Below, in pieces: positions 10,353-21,740 of a DNA stretch of 64,000 nt (the first letter of the stretch is position 1; each line of letters begins with the position of its first letter). The DNA comes from Bremia lactucae. Taxonomy: Eukaryota; Oomycota; Peronosporomycetes; Peronosporales; Peronosporaceae. Location of the stretch: the NCBI RefSeq assembly GCF_004359215.1, contig NC_090619.1, forward strand, positions 6,424,870 through 6,488,869. Direction: 5' to 3'. A program made the position numbers and the translations under genes. The notes under the pieces are model-generated. The model saw only the letters and a list, made by a program, of their open reading frames with translations. It did not search any database and was not told the origin of the DNA.

Positions 10353-11242
10353 GCCCTGATCTTTTCCGATCAGGGCGTACACCATGTTTACCCGCGATGT
10401 ACCCAAGAAGTGGTATTTCGCTTGCAGCGAATACACACTTCTAGAAATTTGCATAAAGTTACGCATAATGTAAGAGCCTTTCGGACGAGTTTACGATGTA
10501 CTTCAACGTCCGACTTTCCGTTCTTGGCTCTGCTATGAACGAAGACGCATTAAAATAACTCGGTGCGATATCCCGCACCGATCTCAACAGATTGGTAACA
10601 CATCTGTTGAATGTTGCAGGGGTATTTTTAAGCCTCTGTGGCATAACTAGCCATTCTTATAGCATTTCGCTTCGGGTGCTTACTGATGTAAACGGGATAT
10701 CTTGTTCACGCATTAGTATCTGATAGAATCCATCCATCATATCTTTTGATGAAAGATGTTACTCTTTGACATACCATCAATGATTACATCTTTTTGTTGT
10801 ATCGGCGTTTGAGCCTGTACCGTTGCACTGTTCAATTGTGAAAGCCGCCACTCACCTGTTGTTTTACGCACACAGAAGGTCGGAGAGCTATGTGGGGAAG
10901 TTAACTCCCTCATATGGCCCGCTTCCAAACGACGGGCAAAGAATTTGTCGATCGCTATTACTTGTTAACAAGGAAATCGCCACTGCTTATGACACTGTAT
11001 TCAAACCTGTGTCAGGTCGATTTCTTGTCCAGTGCCATTATCCTTAGGCAATTCGAACGGCTCGGATTCAGAAAAGACATCATCTAATTCTATTAAATCT
11101 TTATAGAGAGTGGTTATCTTTAAAGAATCCCAGGATTGAGACGTGAAACGTTCCATCCGAGTCTTCTCTTCGAGGACACAATTCGTCCATCGATGAGCTG
11201 CTGAGAACCCGTTCGTTCTCAGGAAATACTATTGCCGACCTA
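10353..11242 (-). pseudogene. pol: Gypsy reverse transcriptase, element D (first copy)
   Basis: Minus strand: EAGHMRELTSPHSSPTFCV, DVIIDGMSKSNIF, then MPQRLKNTPATFNRCVTNL, then DIAPSYFNASSF at about 10520-10560. The catalytic YFDD of the family reads YFNA, so the polymerase site is lost. Frameshifts separate the blocks. It ends at the inversion joint. Confidence 0.8.
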
Positions 11243-12894
11243 NATAATAACTTGCGTTTACGCATCATTTATGAGTACCAGGATGAGCCAATTAAGCGGG
11301 CATCGTGGACGTGAGAAAACTTATCTCACAATAATCCACGAATTCTACTAGCCATACGAGTATGAGTTCGCCCGCAAGTGCATACGTGTTTGCGAAGCTC
11401 ATCAAACGGGCTAAGACTAGTGCTTCATCCCGTGCTCCGTAACAACCTTCTCATATTCCTGTGGAGTGTTGGGAGTCCGTTTCGATGGACTTCGTCTTCA
11501 GATTTCCCGAAGCCGATCACAAGAAAAATTGTATTCTTGTATTTTTTGACCGTTTCAGCAAGATAGTTTATTTTACTGCAGTCCATTAGTCGATTTCAGC
11601 CAAAGGCTGTGCTCGTGTGCTCGTGTACGATAATTCGACTCCATGGGTTACCCCGTGAACTAGTCTCAGATCGAGATCCTTGGTGCACGGCGTAACTTTA
11701 GCAATCTGTGGTCAAATCAAGTGAAAATGGCAACTTCTGACCTTCATGAAAAGATGTCAGACAGAATGTGCAAATCTTATCCTCGAAGAGATACTTCGCG
11801 AATGTGTCCACTTACTAACAAGTTGGAGCGAGTTTTTGCCGATGGTAGAATTTGCCCTCCAGATAAAACTTGAGGGAATCACATCAACAATTCAGTGCAT
11901 GCTTCTACAAAGCATACACCGTTTCTCATGAACGGCACACTTATTCACGTATACCCACCTTGTTTAAGAGTATCTTTTATGGGGGGCTCGCTCGAGCAAA
12001 GAACAATCTAGCTCTTGCTCATCAGTCATTAACTCCACAGTCAATCCGAAGGACACCAATATTGATTCAATCAAAATTGAAGTGGACAAACTCAGTAGTA
12101 GCGACAAGGCTATTGCTGACTTTGATAACGATGCTGAAATATTCAGTATCGAAATCAATAATATAAGTGAGAACAATAATGCTCTCACTAAGAGGAGATG
12201 GTACATCCGCAGTGCGCACCGAGCGCAAATCAAAACCCAGTCAGCAGGATATTTCCTGCTGAATTGATTCGTTACATACAGGATTCCATTGCTGATGCGG
12301 CAGACCGAAAGAAACGGAACTCTGACAAAAACGGAAGAGAAATATACCTTTATTTAAGGTTAGTGTTCTAGTCCTATTGTCTATAATAATCTACAAAACA
12401 TGTCGTGACGAATATGAGCAGTAAAAAATTACTGGTCAGTATATTGGTCCGTGTCGTGTACCAGGCAATGCGTACATGCTCAAGCTGCCTCATAGGACGT
12501 GTTACCATCCTACGTTTCATGTCGAACGTATACGCTCGTACCATCAGTATAAGGCTTCTTTCCGGCTCTGAATCAAACCTGCACAGTCTAAGGTATCTCC
12601 CAAAGCCTGATGGCCCCGAGCCAAAACCTGACAGTCTCGGGACAGAGTCCAGTTTTCACGAACCAGACGTTCCACTACATCTTCCAAGGATGAAACTTCT
12701 TGACGAGCTATCACCAGCTCGTTTTCAAGGAACTGATGTGACCGTTCATCCGCGAGTTGATCAACCACAACTTGCGCATTGTTTTGCAACTGTTCACGAA
12801 AATACTCGCGACGACGGGATTTTGTGATCAACGTCCTCCCGTAAATACCGAAGACGTGATCCAAGTCACGGTGATGATACTGAATGCGGTGGTA

Positions 12895-13640
12895 GCCCTG
12901 ATCTTTTCCGATCAGGGCGTACACCATGTTTACCCGCGATGTACCCAAGAAGTGGTATTTCGCTTGCAGCGAATACACACTTCTAGAAATTTGCATAAAG
13001 TTACGCATAATGTAAGAGCCTTTCGGACGAGTTTACGATGTACTTCAACGTCCGACTTTCCGTTCTTGGCTCTGCTATGAACGAAGACGCATTAAAATAA
13101 CTCGGTGCGATATCCCGCACCGATCTCAACAGATTGGTAACACATCTGTTGAATGTTGCAGGGGTATTTTTAAGCCTCTGTGGCATAACTAGCCATTCTT
13201 ATAGCATTTCGCTTCGGGTGCTTACTGATGTAAACGGGATATCTTGTTCACGCATTAGTATCTGATAGAATCCATCCATCATATCTTTTGATGAAAGATG
13301 TTACTCTTTGACATACCATCAATGATTACATCTTTTTGTTGTATCGGCGTTTGAGCCTGTACCGTTGCACTGTTCAATTGTGAAAGCCGCCACTCACCTG
13401 TTGTTTTACGCACACAGAAGGTCGGAGAGCTATGTGGGGAAGTTAACTCCCTCATATGGCCCGCTTCCAAACGACGGGCAAAGAATTTGTCGATCGCTAT
13501 TACTTGTTAACAAGGAAATCGCCACTGCTTATGACACTGTATTCAAACCTGTGTCAGGTCGATTTCTTGTCCAGTGCCATTATCCTTAGGCAATTCGAAC
13601 GGCTCGGATTCAGAAAAGACATCATCTAATTCTATTAAAT
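12895..13640 (-). pseudogene. pol: Gypsy reverse transcriptase, element D (second copy)
   Basis: Same sequence as 10353-11098, displaced by 2,542 bp, with the same YFNA lesion. Only this copy continues rightwards into the protease-RT linker and gag. If the duplication is an assembly artefact, this and the previous entry are one gene. Confidence 0.8.
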
Positions 13641-13642
13641 CT

Positions 13643-14240
13643 TTATAGAGAGTGGTTATCTTTAAAGAATCCCAGGATTGAGACGTGAAACGTTCCATCC
13701 GAGTCTTCTCTTCGAGGACACAATTCGTCCATCGATGAGCTGCTGAGAACCCGTTCGTTCTCAGGAAATACTATTGCCGACCTAGTATCGGCCACGTACT
13801 TGTCATTGGTGACAAGTACGCAGATCGGTTTGACTTTGCTACTACGCAGATCACGCAAGGACCAATTCGGATCTAGTGTTGGCAATTGAGTGTTTCCGAA
13901 GTTAACGTCGGAGACGCTATCAGATCAAGTGTATAAGCGGCTACACTCTATCCGTTGTTACTAAGACATTTAATGTCTCAGTTTTCTCTTTGCAACTGAT
14001 TTTCCAAAGGTACCTGGGAACCTTTGACCACAGGTTTCTGGGGACTTATTCGGACAGATTCTTGGGATTATTCCCTCAAGTTTTATCTGGGGTGTATCCT
14101 CCCCAACTGCCTCATGCTGTGGTTGCGCTACCACAGCGAGATCCTTTACGATCGACTCTCCAGTCGATCTAGGACTTTCGCACTGCCTCTTATAGACAGG
14201 CGCTTCAAAGTTTCTTGGATGTTGCTTTTCAAGCAAGCAC
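13643..14240 (-). pseudogene. pol: protease-RT connecting region, element D
   Basis: Minus strand 13885-13643 reads LRSSKVKPICVLVTNDKY...SAIVFPENERVLSSSSMDE, the conserved stretch before RT in this family. 14236-13970 reads a connector with VAVVAQPQHEAVGEDTPQ-like sequence. Both recur in K (42166-42719) and S (58100-58680). There is no catalytic motif; it is part of the pol polyprotein. Confidence 0.7.
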
Positions 14241-14419
14241 CCTTGTTTTGTACCATTTAATTTATTCGAGTGGTCAAACTTGGACGCTGCCTGTTCTTGT
14301 GCACACCTTCAGTAGCTACATACAGGTCTCAATAGTGGACCTTCGACGCTGCATTCTCTTGTGCACAGCCTTCGGGGTGTATCTCCACAGTTTGATTGGT
14401 TGTCAGACTGAGCTCTTGT

Positions 14420-14850
14420 GCATTGGTGCGAACGACCGAACCACAACTGTGTCCATCGCACTCACTCGTAGGACAGCCACATGCTTAACGACGCTTTAGG
14501 ACCCTCCAAGTTGTTTGTTAATGACCCATCTGATAAACGAGAGGCAGGCATCGTCACGACTTGCTGCTGCCGCTTAATGCATGGCTCGTACTGTTTTTTT
14601 CTGAGCCATGGTAATCCAAAGATGACATCGATTTTGTCATCCAAATCCAGTACGATGAAATCGATTTCGTACTGTTTACCCTTAACGTGTATTGGATACC
14701 AACTACACATTTCTTTATTGTTACAGATACGCCTGATGCTAGGTGCATTGTCATCCTCGTTAGAGGTATATCGCTTAATGAATCTGTGATATTCAAGCGA
14801 TTGACGCCCAACGATCGACTAGGGACTTAAGTGGCATTTTTTTTGCCACT
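14420..14850 (-). pseudogene. pol: Gypsy aspartic protease, element D, active site deleted
   Basis: The C-terminal half is clear on the minus strand (IDFIVLDLDDKIDVIFGLPWLRK at 14690-14580). So is the flap region (DIPLTRMTMHLASGVSVTIK, frame 14811-14554). At the N-terminus about 25 nt that encode the DxGSSNNFIRR active-site loop in S (57507-57530) are missing, near 14815. Confidence 0.75.
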
Positions 14851-14989
14851 ATAATATTCGAGCTGGTGAAATTAACCTAATCACCTGGGACATTTACAGA
14901 CAATATCTGTGTGTGAGGAGCAATTTCCGGTAGAAGGCCTGCAAATTCTTTTGACGTTGCTGGATCAGTATGGCGCTCAGCACCAACTG

Positions 14990-15960
14990 ACCCCGACCGT
15001 TTTGTTACGATCCGCGTTGCCGTTGCAAATTTACAACAGCTCCGGATGCGCGTCTTCTGCAGATCCTAGCTGGAGGTCCACCTTTTGCTCAGTGTTATTA
15101 GGCACTGGGCGTGGAGCACTTCACTCATAGGCGTAGTGGCTCGGCTTTGCAAAAAATGCAATCGTGACAACGATCGGATTTTTGCAATTATTTGTAGCTT
15201 GAAGAGCGAGGTTACTCGGTCTCCACATACGAGGCGTCCATAGACTCTGGACCTCCGTTTTCTTGTCGACTATTTAGACGATAAGCACCAGAATAGACGA
15301 AGCCTGTTTCAGGCTGAAGTCCTTCTGTCTCGCTATAGAAATCGCTTGGTCGAGCGACTCTTGTTCAAGCCGGAACAAGTGAGTCTTAACAGGACCGTCT
15401 GCAAGACCTTTAATAAACGCAGTCACCTGTGTTGTTCATCTATTGGTTGACTCACGATACAACTTACAAAGTATCGTGTATGCTGGGCGTAAGCGTGAAG
15501 ATCACGCTTTCCCTGCTTCAAATCAAGGAGCTTTGCTCGAGCCCTGTATTCGGCACGTGATGGCTCAAAGGATTGCCTAAGCCGAATCTTAAAGACCTCA
15601 TACGACCCGTAACCAATGGGTCGTGAAGCTTGAGCCACAAAACACAAGATTTGGCACATCCGGCAGATTTGGACATGCCAAATATTGCTTTCGCCACATG
15701 GCATTAATGCGGCGAGCTTTAACCGGCGTCGTCGAATTCAACGAACCATTTTAATAAAGAGTCGACGTCGACTGCCTTAAACTTTAAAATGTCGTCGTCG
15801 AATTCGACGAACCATTTTGATAAAGAGTCGACGTCGACTGCCTTAAACTTTAAAATGTCGAGCTTTAAACTTTCAGGTCGACGCGAAAGCGTCGGCCAGC
15901 TAGTAGCATGTAAATGCTGCTGTCTCCACAATTCCGGCTATTGAGCAACCAGTTCTCTTC
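14990..15960 (-). pseudogene. gag: Gypsy gag, element D, broken
   Basis: 15704-15423 is the gag core (RLRQSFEPSRAEYRARAKL, LLDLKQGKRDLHAYAQHTR). 15931-15719 is an upstream segment with the repeated block DILKFKAVDVDSL. The zinc-knuckle region (15190-15050) is too degenerate to read. A 63-bp in-frame tandem duplication at 15728-15853 repeats 21 codons. Confidence 0.75.
15728..15853 (-). repeat. 63-bp tandem duplication inside gag
   Basis: Two adjacent copies (15728-15790, 15791-15853) differ at a few positions, for example AATTC AACG against AATTC GACG. The unit equals 21 codons and preserves frame. Confidence 0.9.
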
Positions 15961-16259
15961 ATTCCCCACCTATACCTCTGCGTGTTGAGAGCCGTATTGG
16001 TACCCTTCGAGTACTGGTTGTGTGAATTCGGCTATAGTCGCATGTTGCTCATCGCTTTGTTGAGTGAACAACATGGTGCTAACAGCTGACCCGCCTACGG
16101 CAGAACTCATGCGTCCGACCGCTCTCCATTTAAGGTCACTTAAATGGCTGAACCTATTATACGTTACGTGACAGCCTCCTTAAGGGTCTTAAGAACTTCT
16201 TCTTATTTCTTCCAACATTTCAATGTTGGATGAAACGTGCGTAGGCCGCTCATCGGACT

Positions 16260-16398
16260 ATGAAGTGTTACCAGGTGTAGCGGGGCACCTTTTGTATCCT
16301 ACACAGATTACAGATGAGGTGAGGTGCCTCGATTTTTTCACGTGCACGATGTGCAAAAAAAGGTTTTGAGTAGCGTATAAGTCTTAGTTACTACGGGC
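16260..16398 (-). repeat. primer site and truncated 5' LTR of element D
   Basis: ATGAAGTGTTACCA (16260-16273; minus TGGTAACACTTCAT) is the primer site. The LTR starts at 16276 (TGTAGCGGGGCACC), follows family 2 for about 120 bp and stops near 16398, where element G pol sequence begins. Confidence 0.75.
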
Positions 16399-16429
16399 AA
16401 TGCACAACCATAAGTTGTATGCAAATCTC

Positions 16430-17779
16430 AAGAAATGTATATTCGCTGCAAGCGAAATAAACACTTCATGGGTGCATGTTGGTAACCACGGCGTGCGCCC
16501 TGATGCGGGAAAGATCAAGGCGATCACCGACTGGCCTGTGCCTTGATCCGGAAAAGATCAAGGTACTCCCGCAATGATGCCGAGATGACAGTTCATCTCT
16601 CTCGTCTCTTGAAAAAAACAAGAAATGGTTATGGAACGCTGATTGTCAGCGTTCCTTTGAGGGCATCAAGCAAAACTTGATGCAATCACCCATCTTGGCG
16701 ATTGCAGATCAAGAAAGACCATTCCATGTGGTCTGTGATGCCAGCGATTTCGCAGTCGGCTGCGCGTTAACGCAATACGATACAGACGGCGCGGAGCGCG
16801 TCGTCTGTTACCAATCGCGTCAGCTGCAACCAGCTGAACGCAATTACCCAGTGCTTGGCAAGGAACTCCTCGCCTTGGAATATGCACTCGCTAAGTTTAG
16901 GGTCAATCTCCTCGGAGATAGACCGTTCATCGTATATACGGACACTGCGTCATTACGCACGGCCGTAAATAGCCCACACCTCTCGCAAAGAATGGCGAGG
17001 TGGCTATCCTTCTTCTCCGTAGAATATAAACCAGGACGGCTTAATGACGTCGCTGACGCGTTATCTCGCCGACACGATTTCAAGCCAGCTGCGCACTCGA
17101 ACAGTGAGAAAATCCCACTGTTGCAACACTCATTTCAAGTGTTCGTCATCAACCTTGTTTGATGACATAAAGAAAGCCAACGCAGAAGATAAGGACCTTC
17201 TGCATTTATTGGATCATCTGATGAATCTATCCTATAAATCTCTCAAAGATTTGCCGGCTTTATATCGATCGTCATCCGATCGATACACAACACGCAACGG
17301 CTTACTGTACTACACAGCCGTTGACGGAGACACTCCACGTGTCGTCGTCCAACTCACAATGATTTGCGCTTGCGCATCATGTATGAGTGTAACGATGCAC
17401 CAACAAGTGGGCATCGTGGACGCGAGAAAACTTATCTCACAATAAGTCGTGACTTTTACTGGCCCCGCCAGTATCAGTTCGTGCGCAAGTACATTCGTGC
17501 TTGCGAGTTAGGTCAACGAGTGAAGTCTAGTTCTTAATCCCGTGCACCTCTTCAACCTCTACCACTTCCGGCAGAATGTTGGCGGTCCGTTTCTATGGAC
17601 TTCGTTTTCGGATATCCCGAAGACGATCATAAACACAATGGAATTCTTGTTTTTGTAGACCGATTCAGCAAGATGGTACATCTTGATACAGCACCCAGAG
17701 TCAATCACGGCTCCGGGCTGTGCCCGTGTTTTTATCGAGAAGATATTCAGACTCCACGGTTTACCCCGAGAATTAGTCT
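16430..17779 (+). pseudogene. pol: Gypsy pol of element G: RT thumb, RNase H, H2C2, integrase N-part
   Basis: The RT thumb (KLYANLKKCIFAASE) is followed by a deletion with a 20-odd bp duplication of the GGAAAAGATCAAGG segment (16505-16575). RNase H is a continuous 161-codon frame at 16677-17162 and keeps VCDASDF, GKELLALEYAL, IVYTD and ADALSRR, that is the DEDD residues. The H2C2 zinc region follows (17360-17530, LRIMYECNDAP, CELGQR). The integrase core begins at 17595 (SMDFVFGYPEDDH, FVDRFSKMVH). The nested block interrupts after RELVS. This RNase H is among the best preserved domains in the window. Confidence 0.85.
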
Positions 17780-18216
17780 TGTAACGGGGCACAACTGATT
17801 TGTACTGCTTCAGTGCAAGTCCACTTCGCACTGCCTCTGTGCGAGTGGTGCCTTACGTCACTTCACGTACACTAGTATCTGCAGAGGAAGACTCTCTTCA
17901 AACACTGGCTTTAAAGAGGGTTAACTAAAATCTGTATTAACATAATTAAGTTTCTCTGTTCTATCTAATTAATACTAACTTAATTATAAGGTAATACAAA
18001 ACATGTAATTAAGTCTCATCTGTCTTTCTCTTTGAGTGCATCCAAAGCTGACTGGACTGCGGATAAAGTAGATATAATGGTCTATATCTACCAATGGATA
18101 AGCTTTTAGAATATTATTATGTAAAGTAATATTCTCCAAATGTTATCTACCTTTTAGATAATATATTAATTAACAACCCTTAAGTGTTAATTACATGTAA
18201 CGATACACACCGTTAC
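17780..18216 (-). repeat. 3' LTR of element B (family 1), about 437 bp
   Basis: Starts TGTAACGGGGCAC; the far end reads GATACACACCGTTAC, slightly decayed. It is preceded by AGTCT (17775-17779), which reappears at 31087-31091. The purine tract AAGGGAGGGG (minus strand, 18221-18234) adjoins it. Confidence 0.85.
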
Positions 18217-18336
18217 TTCACCCCTCCCTTAAACGACAATCACTCTGACTGTCATTGGGAAGAGTGGTCACTATGTGACCACTTAATTTAAAAATGATGT
18301 TGATTGTTCAGAACCATCATTTTTAATTCCATCGCA

Positions 18337-19893
18337 TGAAAAATCAATTCATGCGGGGTCTTGGTAGTGCGTCGCCCGCGGCTGCGTGAACTGCAGCCGC
18401 GGGCGACGCATTATTGTCTCGTGCGGCAGACATTTCGTCTGCCGTAGTGTCATCTTCTTCCGCAACTCTAAATATTGCGGGTGCACGTGGTGATACACCA
18501 CGTGAATACGACCCCTCTTTGGAGGTCGACTACGAATGCGAGTCGGACGAAATGGCCGTATCGAGGAGAAGAGAACAGTCGGCTGATCATCGTCAGGCGG
18601 CTGACTATGAGCCTTCAAATGAGCTGGCTCATTCGAGTAGACGTGCTGGTAGCATTCGCTACAGCATGTTCGGTTTCTCATCACCAGCACCGTCTCCCGT
18701 GCCGTCACCCGCACATATTTCTGCGTTTGGTGATGACGATGGCGTAAGCCATCGTGATAAAAGTTCATGTGGTACCCCTGCTTCAGTGGGTACCAATCAG
18801 GGAGTCGTAGACACTAAAATGTCTCGTTTTGCCACCGAGAAGAAGCCGTGGCTTTTGCCCAAACAGCTCATGAATAGCTTGTCTGGAGAGACGATTCCTC
18901 ACACTAAATATCTTTATCTGTTGCGAGAAAGCTACATGGCCTTGATCCCAGCGCGAAGAACTTTCGCGCTGATAAAGATTTTTATATTGATGTTTTTTAA
19001 GCTTCGACGGTATAGTGGCCACAATAAGCGAATTGAAGTCTCGCTTATGCAAGCCTGGAGCGCGTTCATTCGCAATGTCGAAGACATTTGGACGCGAAGC
19101 CTGGCTCTAAATACTAAACGCGATTCGCGTTAGGTTTGAGAAACGAACTCCAACCGGTGCAAGGTATAAACTGCATCAGTTGTCACGTGAGGCAGGACTT
19201 ACATGCCTCACGTGGCGTAACTATCGTCCGTGTTGTGTTGACAATAAGAAACAAGTAAAAGGGGATGTCTATTCCATTTCTTCGTCCTGGGGAAGGGCTC
19301 GCATCTCTATCGAGATGCGCGATGCGATTGACATTTTCCGATCGATTTACATGCGCCAGGGGCGCGTGTTTTCGGATGGGTCTCGTCATACTGACAGAAT
19401 AGGTCCTCAACGTCAACAATCAGCTGGGAACGAGGCTTCCAACTGTCATGTGAAGGTGGATAACCGCGCCAGCGAACAAGATAACTCGTTTGCTGCCCCT
19501 TCACATCACGGTGGTTTTGAATACGTCCCACAAGGCGAAAACTAGATCCGACCCATGTGTCGGATCTATCAACAAACTCCATCGCTTCCTCCATGATTTG
19601 GAGAAGCAGACGGTGAGGCTCACCATATCGAACGGTTGAAAGACCGTTCGAAGAGTGCGTACTCCATGTTGGAGTACGAACGGAAATATCACGCTCTACG
19701 TGATGAGCTGTTTTCCGCTCATCGCGGTTTCGAGGATCTTCGGACCCGACATGAGGATCTCCAGATTAAACATGAGAATCTGGTTCGTGACCACAAGAAT
19801 CTTTTCGGGATTCTTGAAAAGGGTGGTCAGATTCGTCCTCGGAAGAAACCGCGTACTAATGGTACGGGCGGAGCCGACCAACGTAAAATGTAG
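18337..19893 (+). pseudogene. antisense ORF, family 1 (element B), broken
   Basis: Family start ATG at 18337. A fold-back (18368-18410) puts a stop soon after. The long frame 18414-19133 (239 codons) is open: Ser-rich SSAVVSSSSAT, acidic DYECESDEM, Arg-rich RRREQSADHRQ, then SIRYSMFG and a Pro/Ser repeat SPAPSPVPSPAH. It next has LMQAWSAFIRN, shifts frame, then LHQLSREAGLTCLTW and CC (19165-19235), then RDAIDIFRSIYMRQGRVFSD. The last part (19636-19893) is a coiled coil with a basic patch RPRKKPR and ends QRKM at a TAG. It overlaps the sense chromodomain at 19400-19560. Confidence 0.6.
18368..18410. repeat. fold-back inverted repeat, 18-bp arms
   Basis: TGCGTCGCCCGCGGCTGC (18368-18385) is the exact reverse complement of 18393-18410 with a 7-nt loop. 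Element C, at the same site (25375-25420), has only the right arm; the left arm replaces unrelated sequence there. Confidence 0.9.
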
Positions 19894-21542
19894 GACGCGT
19901 TCGCATCCTACGTGGCAGTTCTATTGCCTCTGCGAAGCAGTTCACGTAAACGCCCAATGAACTGGATAGTAGTCTACTGCTACCCACCAGTGACTACACG
20001 CTTAGGTAAGTTTACCGTAGAGAGTAGTACTAGGTCATTAATGTTAAAAAAAAACGTTTGCTCTTCCATGTTTGTCTGCGTTCCGTTTCTGACGGTCCAC
20101 TGCGTTAGCAATGTCAGCAGGAATTCCTCTGCTGACTCATTTGTTTTGTCTTTTTCAGTGCGCTTTGTGCGCACTGCCATGAGATTTTTCTCATCTTCGA
20201 TGTCGATTTCTTCGACATCGACATCACTCGCGTCGTTGATAACTTCGACGCGTGACAAGCATGAGCCAGAATTGGTTTTGCTCGTGCGAGTCCACCTCCC
20301 CCTTAAACTAGAGGATCCCTCTAATTGGGTGGGTATGCGTTGTAGACGCATGCACCGAATTTTTGATGGCGAATTAGACCATCGGTAAAAACTCGCTCCA
20401 ATTCGGATACGATTGGACGAAACCTCGAAGTATCTCTTCGAGGACGCGATTTACGCGTTCTGTTTGACCATCCGTTTCTGGGTGATCGGATGTTGACATA
20501 GTTAGCCGTGTTCCGATCTCTCGGAACACGGATTGCCAGAACTCTGCCGTGAATATTGGATCTCTATCCAAGACCAATTCACGGGGTAACCCATGGAGTT
20601 TAAATACCGTGTCGATAAAGACACGGGCACAACCCGGAGCCGTAATCGACTCTGGTACCGCAGCAAGATGGTACCATCTTGCTGAATCTGTCTACGAAAA
20701 CAAGGAATTTATTGTTTTTGTGGTCGTCTTCGGGAAATCCGAAGACGAAGTCTATGGATACGGACAACACTCTGCCGGAGGTGGTAGATGTTGGAGAGGT
20801 GCACGGGATGAAGGGCTAGGGTTCACCCGTTGACATACCTCGCAAGCACGAACGTACTTGCGCAGTAACTGATACTGGCGGGGCCAGTAAAAGTCGCGAC
20901 TTGCCTTGAGGTAAGTCTTCTCACGTCCACGATGTCCACTTGCGTAGTGACGCATGGTCCGTATATACGATGAACGAATTTTCTCCTAGGAGGTAGACCC
21001 TAAAATTAGCCAATGCATATTTATGGCAAGGAGTTCCTTGTCATGCACTGGGTAATTGCGTTCAGCTGGTTGCAGCTGACGCGATTGGTAACAGACGACG
21101 CGCTCCGCGCCGTCTGTATCGTATTGCGTTAACGCGCAGCCGACTGCGAAATCGCTGGCGTCATAGACCACATGGAATGGTCTGCCTTGATCTGCAATCG
21201 CCAAGATGGACGATTGCATCAAGCTTTGCTTGATACCTTCAAACGAACTCTGACAATCACCGTTCCATAACTATTTCTGGTCATTCTTTTTAGACGAGAG
21301 AGATGAACTGTCATCTCTGCATAATTGCGGGAGTACTTGTGCAAGTACGCCGCTAAACCAAGGAACTTTCTAAGTCCCTTTACGTCGACTGGCACAGGCC
21401 AATCGGTGATCGCCTTGATCTTTTCTTGATTTTGCCGTCACCCAAGAAGTGGTAATTACCTTGCAGCGAATATACACTTTTGAGATTTGCATACAACTTG
21501 TGCTCACGCATAAGTGTAAGAGCCTTTCGGACGTGGGTACGA
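19307..21542 (-). pseudogene. pol: Gypsy pol of element B: RT thumb to chromodomain
   Basis: Minus order: RT thumb fragment (21530-21300); RNase H start (21222-20986, SILAIADQGRPFHVV, YDASDFAVGCAL); a deletion that fuses IVYTDHASLR to the H2C2 region GHRGREKTYLKASRDFYWP (20955-20752, CEVCQRVNPSPSS). The integrase core (20577-20374) keeps LDRDPIFTAEFWQS and TDGQTERVNRVLEE, so the second Asp and the Glu of the DDE set are present. The GPY/F part is in 20351-19980 (INDLVLLSTVNLPK). The chromodomain is at 19594-19307 (YLVRWRGYPPSHDSWKPRSQL). It is broken by several frameshifts. Confidence 0.82.
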
Positions 21543-21740
21543 TGGGGCGCCATACATCGATTGATATTAATAAGTTAAAGTCATTGCATAGAGATCGCTA
21601 CTTAGGAACTTGATATATTAATAATTTCTACTTTATCCCTATACTAAAGACTTAAGTATTAACCTTTAGTAGCTAAGACTTCTTATCTACTTATAACCTT
21701 CCACTACATGTCTATGTACGTAAAGTATTTAGGCACCTCG
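21543..21740 (+). repeat. family-2 LTR fragment (U5 side)
   Basis: Aligns with the part of the S LTR around 63690-63900 (GCCATAC...AACCTTTAGTAGCTAAG...AGGCACC). It is truncated on both sides and sits between element B and the next LTR. Confidence 0.6.

Larger units (their letters stand above)
8701..13784. repeat. exact tandem duplication, 2 x 2,542 bp
   Basis: 8701-11242 and 11243-13784 appear identical: every frame in one has a same-length, same-sequence partner 2,542 bp away (for example 8836-9024 and 11378-11566, 10002-10466 and 12544-13008). The only ambiguous base nearby, N at 11243, sits exactly on the seam. In degenerate elements, zero divergence points to a very recent duplication or, more likely, an unmerged overlap of two contigs. 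Confidence 0.93.
6338..16398 (-). mobile_element. Ty3/Gypsy element D (family 2), rearranged
   Basis: A minus-strand element. 5' LTR (partial, 16276-16398), primer site, gag, protease, protease-RT linker and RT read from right to left. The segment that should come next (end of RT to linker) lies inverted at 8215-10352. The expected 3' part (linker, chromodomain, antisense gene, purine tract, 3' LTR) then resumes at 8214-6338. The two inversion joints fall at consecutive positions of the canonical order, so this is one element with an internal inversion. A 2,542-bp exact tandem duplication (8701-13784) is superimposed; without it the element would be about 7.5 kb. All coding parts are broken. 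Confidence 0.75.
17780..21542 (-). mobile_element. Ty3/Gypsy element B (family 1), 5'-truncated
   Basis: Minus-strand element with 3' LTR (17780-18216), antisense gene, chromodomain, GPY/F, integrase, H2C2 and RNase H up to the RT thumb at about 21542. There family-2 LTR sequence abuts. It shares long, nearly identical stretches and one internal deletion with element C (20540-21260 against 27566-28286). Confidence 0.8.

Noticed and set aside
10002..10466. 154-codon minus-strand ORF (also at 12544-13008) as a novel coiled-coil protein
   Set aside because: It joins the antisense coiled coil with RT thumb sequence across the inversion joint near 10352; a chance chimera.
14024..14499. Overlapping plus-strand ORFs (78-94 codons) in element D
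   Set aside because: They are opposite to the protease-RT connector and not conserved in K and S at protein level; treated as shadows.
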